Source of the DNA: JALYXV01 sp963733505
GTDB taxonomy: Bacteria > Actinomycetota > Acidimicrobiia > Acidimicrobiales > Palsa-688
Assembly: GCA_963733505.1 (NCBI GenBank)
Contig: CAVTDW010000011.1
Coordinates: 17,188-81,187 of the forward strand
Direction: 5' to 3'
Length of the DNA stretch: 64,000 bases
Within the stretch, counting starts at the first letter, position 1. Each line of letters begins with the position of its first letter. The position numbers and the translations under genes are program-made. Below the pieces are notes generated by a model that did not search any database, was not told where the DNA came from, and was given only the letters and a program-made list of their open reading frames with translations. Positions 61,366 through 64,000 of this stretch are shown piece after piece.

Positions 61366-61716
61366 GTGCGTCTGATCCTCGATGCCAACCTTTCCCCCAA
61401 GCGGATCGGATCAGTCCTGAGCCGAACGGGCCACGACGTGTTGAGCGTCGCGTCGGATCCCGTGCTCGGTGCGCTCGATGATCCCCAGGTGCTCGAGTTG
61501 GCAGCCGGGCAGGATCGCATCCTCGTGACGAGGAACTCGCGCGATTTCGCTCCGCTGCTACGGGAATGGGGCGAGGCGGGCCGCCACCACGCCGGCTGTA
61601 TCTTGATCTGGACCCTCGATCACCATGAGTTCGGAGCGATCATCAACGGTGTCGCTCGACTCTTGCTCGATCGTCCCGACCACGAGCAGTGGCGAGATCT
61701 GGCGGTAGCGCTCTGA
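61366..61716 (+). CDS. DUF5615 PIN-like toxin
   Basis: A 116-residue PIN-like nuclease. 'VRLILDANLSPKRIGSVLSRTGHDVLSV' has the first acidic metal ligand, 'DDPQVLELAAGQDRILVTRNSRDF' carries further conserved Asp and the Thr/Asn-Arg-Asp motif of the Mut7-C/DUF5615 group. GTG 61366 follows the antitoxin stop directly. Expected activity is RNA cleavage, balanced by the DUF433 protein. All catalytic residues look intact, so the module is probably functional. Confidence 0.85.
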   Translation: MRLILDANLSPKRIGSVLSRTGHDVLSVASDPVLGALDDPQVLELAAGQDRILVTRNSRDFAPLLREWGEAGRHHAGCILIWTLDHHEFGAIINGVARLLLDRPDHEQWRDLAVAL

Positions 61717-61841
61717 GCGAGCACGTCCAAGCATCGGCGATCTGGCGCACCACCGCGATGACGTTTCAGATCGGATGATCTCGAGTCGTCCTCCGTGGAC
61801 CACCTCCAGAGCGGCGACATTTGGTCTGTCATCCTGGCGAC

Positions 61842-62195
61842 GTGGGTATTCGCACGCAGTTCTCATCGTGGCGAACGCGGGTCGGCCGGGACCGAGATGC
61901 CCTCTGGCCGCTGATCAGCGGCCTTGCCGTGCTCGGCATTTTGGGCGTCGGCCTGGCAATGTCGATCCGGCTTTGGCCTGTTGCAGCAGCAGGCGCAGCG
62001 ACTACGGCTCTGACGCTCCACGTCGCGTTGGGGATGCGACGAGTGGATCGATGGCGTGTGTCGGGAGGATTGGGATGGCCTCCTCGCGGTTGGTATCGAG
62101 ATCCCTATGAACAACGGCGCCTGAGGTGGTGGGACGGATCGCGTTGGACCGAAGCTACGGCTCTCCAGCCCTGGCTGTGGCGTCGGCCGAGGTAG
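61842..62195 (+). CDS. DUF2510 membrane protein
   Basis: A 117-residue protein with two membrane helices ('LISGLAVLGILGVGLAMSI', 'VAAAGAATTALTLHVAL') and a C-terminal DUF2510 motif 'GWYRDPYEQRRLRWWDGSRWTEAT'-type segment (in two pieces). DUF2510 is an actinobacterial membrane-proximal domain of unknown role. GTG 61842 is chosen over TTG 61821. Confidence 0.8.
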   Translation: MGIRTQFSSWRTRVGRDRDALWPLISGLAVLGILGVGLAMSIRLWPVAAAGAATTALTLHVALGMRRVDRWRVSGGLGWPPRGWYRDPYEQRRLRWWDGSRWTEATALQPWLWRRPR

Positions 62196-62519
62196 CCAGA
62201 CTGAATCGTGGCCGATTGACGTGCCGGCGTCACATCCTTGCCCTAGCGACGGGAACCCCAACTTGCGCCGATTTTGTTCTTGGCGGTGGGCAGCCTCGCC
62301 GCGACAAACCTGGGTCTCCTTCGCAGTGAGCGTGGCCTGGAGTACGAACTCTTTGACGTGTTGAGCGAGTGGTCCCCGGGAGTCCCGAAGCTCCTTATCA
62401 TCCGGGTCGGGCGTCCTGGGCGGCGGGGCGATCGCTGCGGCGCGGATACCAACGGGGTTATATGGTCTGGGTCGCGGGCACCTTCGGTCGGTCAATCCTG
62501 CCTCCGACGATTCTCGCCT
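62196..62519. other. No gene seen
   Basis: About 324 bases between two convergent genes. Short frames here have no conserved pattern. I see no clear terminator hairpin. Confidence 0.5.
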
Positions 62520-63557
62520 TTACCTCTCGGCGGTCAGTTCGGCGTGAAGGTGGAGAAGTTCGGGAATCGATTCGGGCGGGCGGCGGCCCATCCCGCACTC
62601 GGTGGCGATGCCGAAGTTCTCAACGAAGGGGGCCGCAGCTGCAATGCGTCGGCGGGCCCCTTCGACCCCGTCGGACCGATGCACGAGGCCCAGATAGAGC
62701 TCAGTGGCGGGGTCCAGTTCAAGCTTCTTTAGCGGGGCGAAATACCCTGAATCATCACGGTCCCTGGGCACGGGCAACGAGATCCACGAGAGTGGACGCT
62801 TGAGGCCGCCGGCCAATGCCATTGCGATATCCACGAGGTTCGCCGTGTCCGTCGGTTCGACGAAATGCTTGTGTCCCGCATCGCCGTAGCACAGGTGGTA
62901 TCCGAGCTCGACGTCGGCCGGCACGCTGCTCCCCAGTCGCAGCAGCCGTTCGACAATGCCATCTCGGATGTCATTGAACCAGGCGGGGAACAATCGCTCC
63001 AAGACGGCGAATTCCACTGCGGTATCCCATTGGATCGCCAGGCTGTCGTGAGGAATGGCTTCGACGATCTCGGCCAGTTCCTCAAGCATACGTACTTGGT
63101 AGATGTGCTCGATTTCTGCCTGATCGTGAGCCATCACAAAGATCGCAATTGGCGCCAACGGGGTCGGGAGACACACCTGAAACCGGAGGCCGGCGGGTAG
63201 TCGTCCCTCGTCTTGTAGGCGGCGGAACACCGACCAGGAGGCGAGGGCGGCGTCGGCATAACCCAGATTGCCTAACCGTAGTTGTCCGTGATCGACACCT
63301 GGTCGAAACTGCACTCGCGGGAGGGGTCGGTAGTGTTCGAGATCGGGCGGCACGGTCTCCAGTTGCGGTGGCCGCTGCAGGACCGGCAACTGCCACTCGA
63401 TCCAGCTGCGGCGTTCCCCAGTCTCACCGTCGGGAACCCGCCGGAGGCGGGTACCCAGAATGTCCATGGCCGAGCAAAAGACCTGCTCGGCATCTTCGAG
63501 CGGAATACTCCCGTTCAGATGTGCGCCAACGGGCATCCCGTCACCGACTTTTGCCAC
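62520..63557 (-). CDS. MetE/UROD-superfamily-like protein of unknown function
   Basis: A 345-residue TIM-barrel-like protein. 'GAHLNGSIPLEDAEQVF' and 'LRRVPDGETGERRSWIEWQL' begin it, 'LGYHLCYGDAGHKHFVEPTD' and 'WISLPVPRDRDDSGYFAPL' follow, and 'FGIATECGMGRRPPESIPEL' ends it. The His/Cys/Glu-bearing 'GYHLCYGD' and 'TECGMGR' segments resemble the zinc and substrate sites of cobalamin-independent methionine synthase relatives, but full MetE is twice as long. Probably a methyltransferase- or lyase-like enzyme of unknown substrate. Start GTG 63557; an ATG seven codons in is an alternative. It lies 23 bases from the ABM-like gene and is likely co-transcribed. Confidence 0.8.
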   Translation of the reverse strand: MAKVGDGMPVGAHLNGSIPLEDAEQVFCSAMDILGTRLRRVPDGETGERRSWIEWQLPVLQRPPQLETVPPDLEHYRPLPRVQFRPGVDHGQLRLGNLGYADAALASWSVFRRLQDEGRLPAGLRFQVCLPTPLAPIAIFVMAHDQAEIEHIYQVRMLEELAEIVEAIPHDSLAIQWDTAVEFAVLERLFPAWFNDIRDGIVERLLRLGSSVPADVELGYHLCYGDAGHKHFVEPTDTANLVDIAMALAGGLKRPLSWISLPVPRDRDDSGYFAPLKKLELDPATELYLGLVHRSDGVEGARRRIAAAAPFVENFGIATECGMGRRPPESIPELLHLHAELTAER

Positions 63558-63580
63558 CCCGCCCGAGCCGCGAAGCGCCG

Positions 63581-63901
63581 TTAGCTGGGCTCCGGACGGA
63601 TTGAAGCTTCGTGGAGCGAAGCGATCCGCACTTCGAAGTCCTCCCGAGACGGCTCATGCGACATGTACTGTTTGAACTCATTGGCGTGCACCGCAAAGAG
63701 TGCTCCGGCATCGTCCGCTTCCTGCTTGGTGTCCCAGAGCGAGACGGCAATTGCCCGATTCGTGTCTGGGTCGGCGAGCAGCAGGAATCCCCGATTCCCT
63801 TGCGCCGTGCGTATGACCTCCAAAGCTTCGTGATCCCAGAAGTTCACAAGATCGTCCATTTGTCCGTCGCCGGCTTCCGCGATAACAACTCTGGCTTCCA
63901 A
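63581..63901 (-). CDS. Small ABM-like (antibiotic biosynthesis monooxygenase-fold) protein
   Basis: A 106-residue ferredoxin-like dimeric alpha-beta barrel protein: 'ARVVIAEAGDGQMDDLVNFW', 'GNRGFLLLADPDTNRAIAVSLWDTKQEADDAG' in order. TTG 63901 follows a strong AGGAGGG. Such proteins include haem-degrading, quinol monooxygenase and stress-response enzymes; no catalytic residues can be assigned here. It is the first gene of a pair with the MetE-like gene. The 99 bases beyond its start to the window edge hold only its promoter region. Confidence 0.75.
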   Translation of the reverse strand: MEARVVIAEAGDGQMDDLVNFWDHEALEVIRTAQGNRGFLLLADPDTNRAIAVSLWDTKQEADDAGALFAVHANEFKQYMSHEPSREDFEVRIASLHEASIRPEPS

Positions 63902-64000
63902 GGTAACCCTCCTATTTCAGAACCGCCCGGCAAGTCATCAGGGTTAATGGCCAGGCTCGCACTTTCCCTTCTTGCTGCCCGAAGGGCGGTACCTGTCGCA

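Overview
The window is GC-rich chromosomal DNA with dense genes, many GTG and TTG starts and frequent 4-base start/stop overlaps. It encodes a polyphosphate glucokinase, an F420-type DDN-like protein, SigE-like ECF sigma and PadR/ArsR/LuxR regulators, an LPXTG wall protein and a split relative of mycobacterial OtsB1. Together these point to an actinomycete. The secreted protein families suggest Acidimicrobiia, but that is inference. I saw no rRNA, tRNA, CRISPR array, insertion sequence or phage genes.

Layout. 0-4 kb: a MerR regulator (cut by the window edge), an alpha/beta hydrolase, kynureninase and a thiolase. 4-15 kb: membrane proteins, an MFS exporter, a NarL-type two-component pair, an SARP/BTAD regulator, STAS, a PGM1-like ATP-grasp ligase and DUF1697 across a repeat-filled promoter, a CBM48 protein and an ArsR/SRPBCC pair sharing operators with clpP. 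16-19 kb: a lipoprotein L,D-transpeptidase and an LPXTG-anchored protein with five two-cysteine repeats. 19-24 kb: a DDN-like oxidoreductase, a His-tailed protein, twin hairpin repeats, an ECF sigma factor coupled to a membrane-anchored beta-propeller protein, SRPBCC and CHAD. 24-28.4 kb: a seven-gene Mrp/Mbh cation antiporter module. 29-40 kb: polyphosphate glucokinase, a formate/nitrite-type channel, MscS, DinB, two PadR-membrane protein pairs, DUF5996, DUF4389, a lipoprotein and cold-shock protein. 40-49 kb: hrpB, an S4 protein, rsgA, a DJ-1-like protein and a GH65/HAD disaccharide operon. 49-58 kb: a MEDS-GGDEF diguanylate cyclase, a PrmC-related methyltransferase, an MFS/ArsR operon with tandem operators, a secreted protein and a large LuxR (LAL) regulator. 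58-64 kb: a vapC remnant, leuA behind a leucine attenuator, a DUF433/DUF5615 toxin-antitoxin pair, a DUF2510 protein, a MetE-like protein and an ABM-like protein.

Two themes recur. First, about sixteen genes are split by single-base indels, usually in G/C runs, while neighbouring large genes (hrpB, GH65, leuA, mrpD) are intact. Uncorrected long-read error is the likeliest cause, so these genes should be rebuilt before being called dead. Second, many promoters carry palindromes or short tandem repeats beside a local regulator gene: ArsR at 15.3 and 51.7 kb, PadR at 38.3 kb, the antitoxin at 60.9 kb, and unexplained arrays at 13.2 and 20.1 kb. The most unusual items are the two-cysteine-repeat wall protein with its transpeptidase, the sigma/beta-propeller pair, the Mbh-ordered antiporter module without a NuoL-like MrpA, and the paired hairpins at 20.1 kb.
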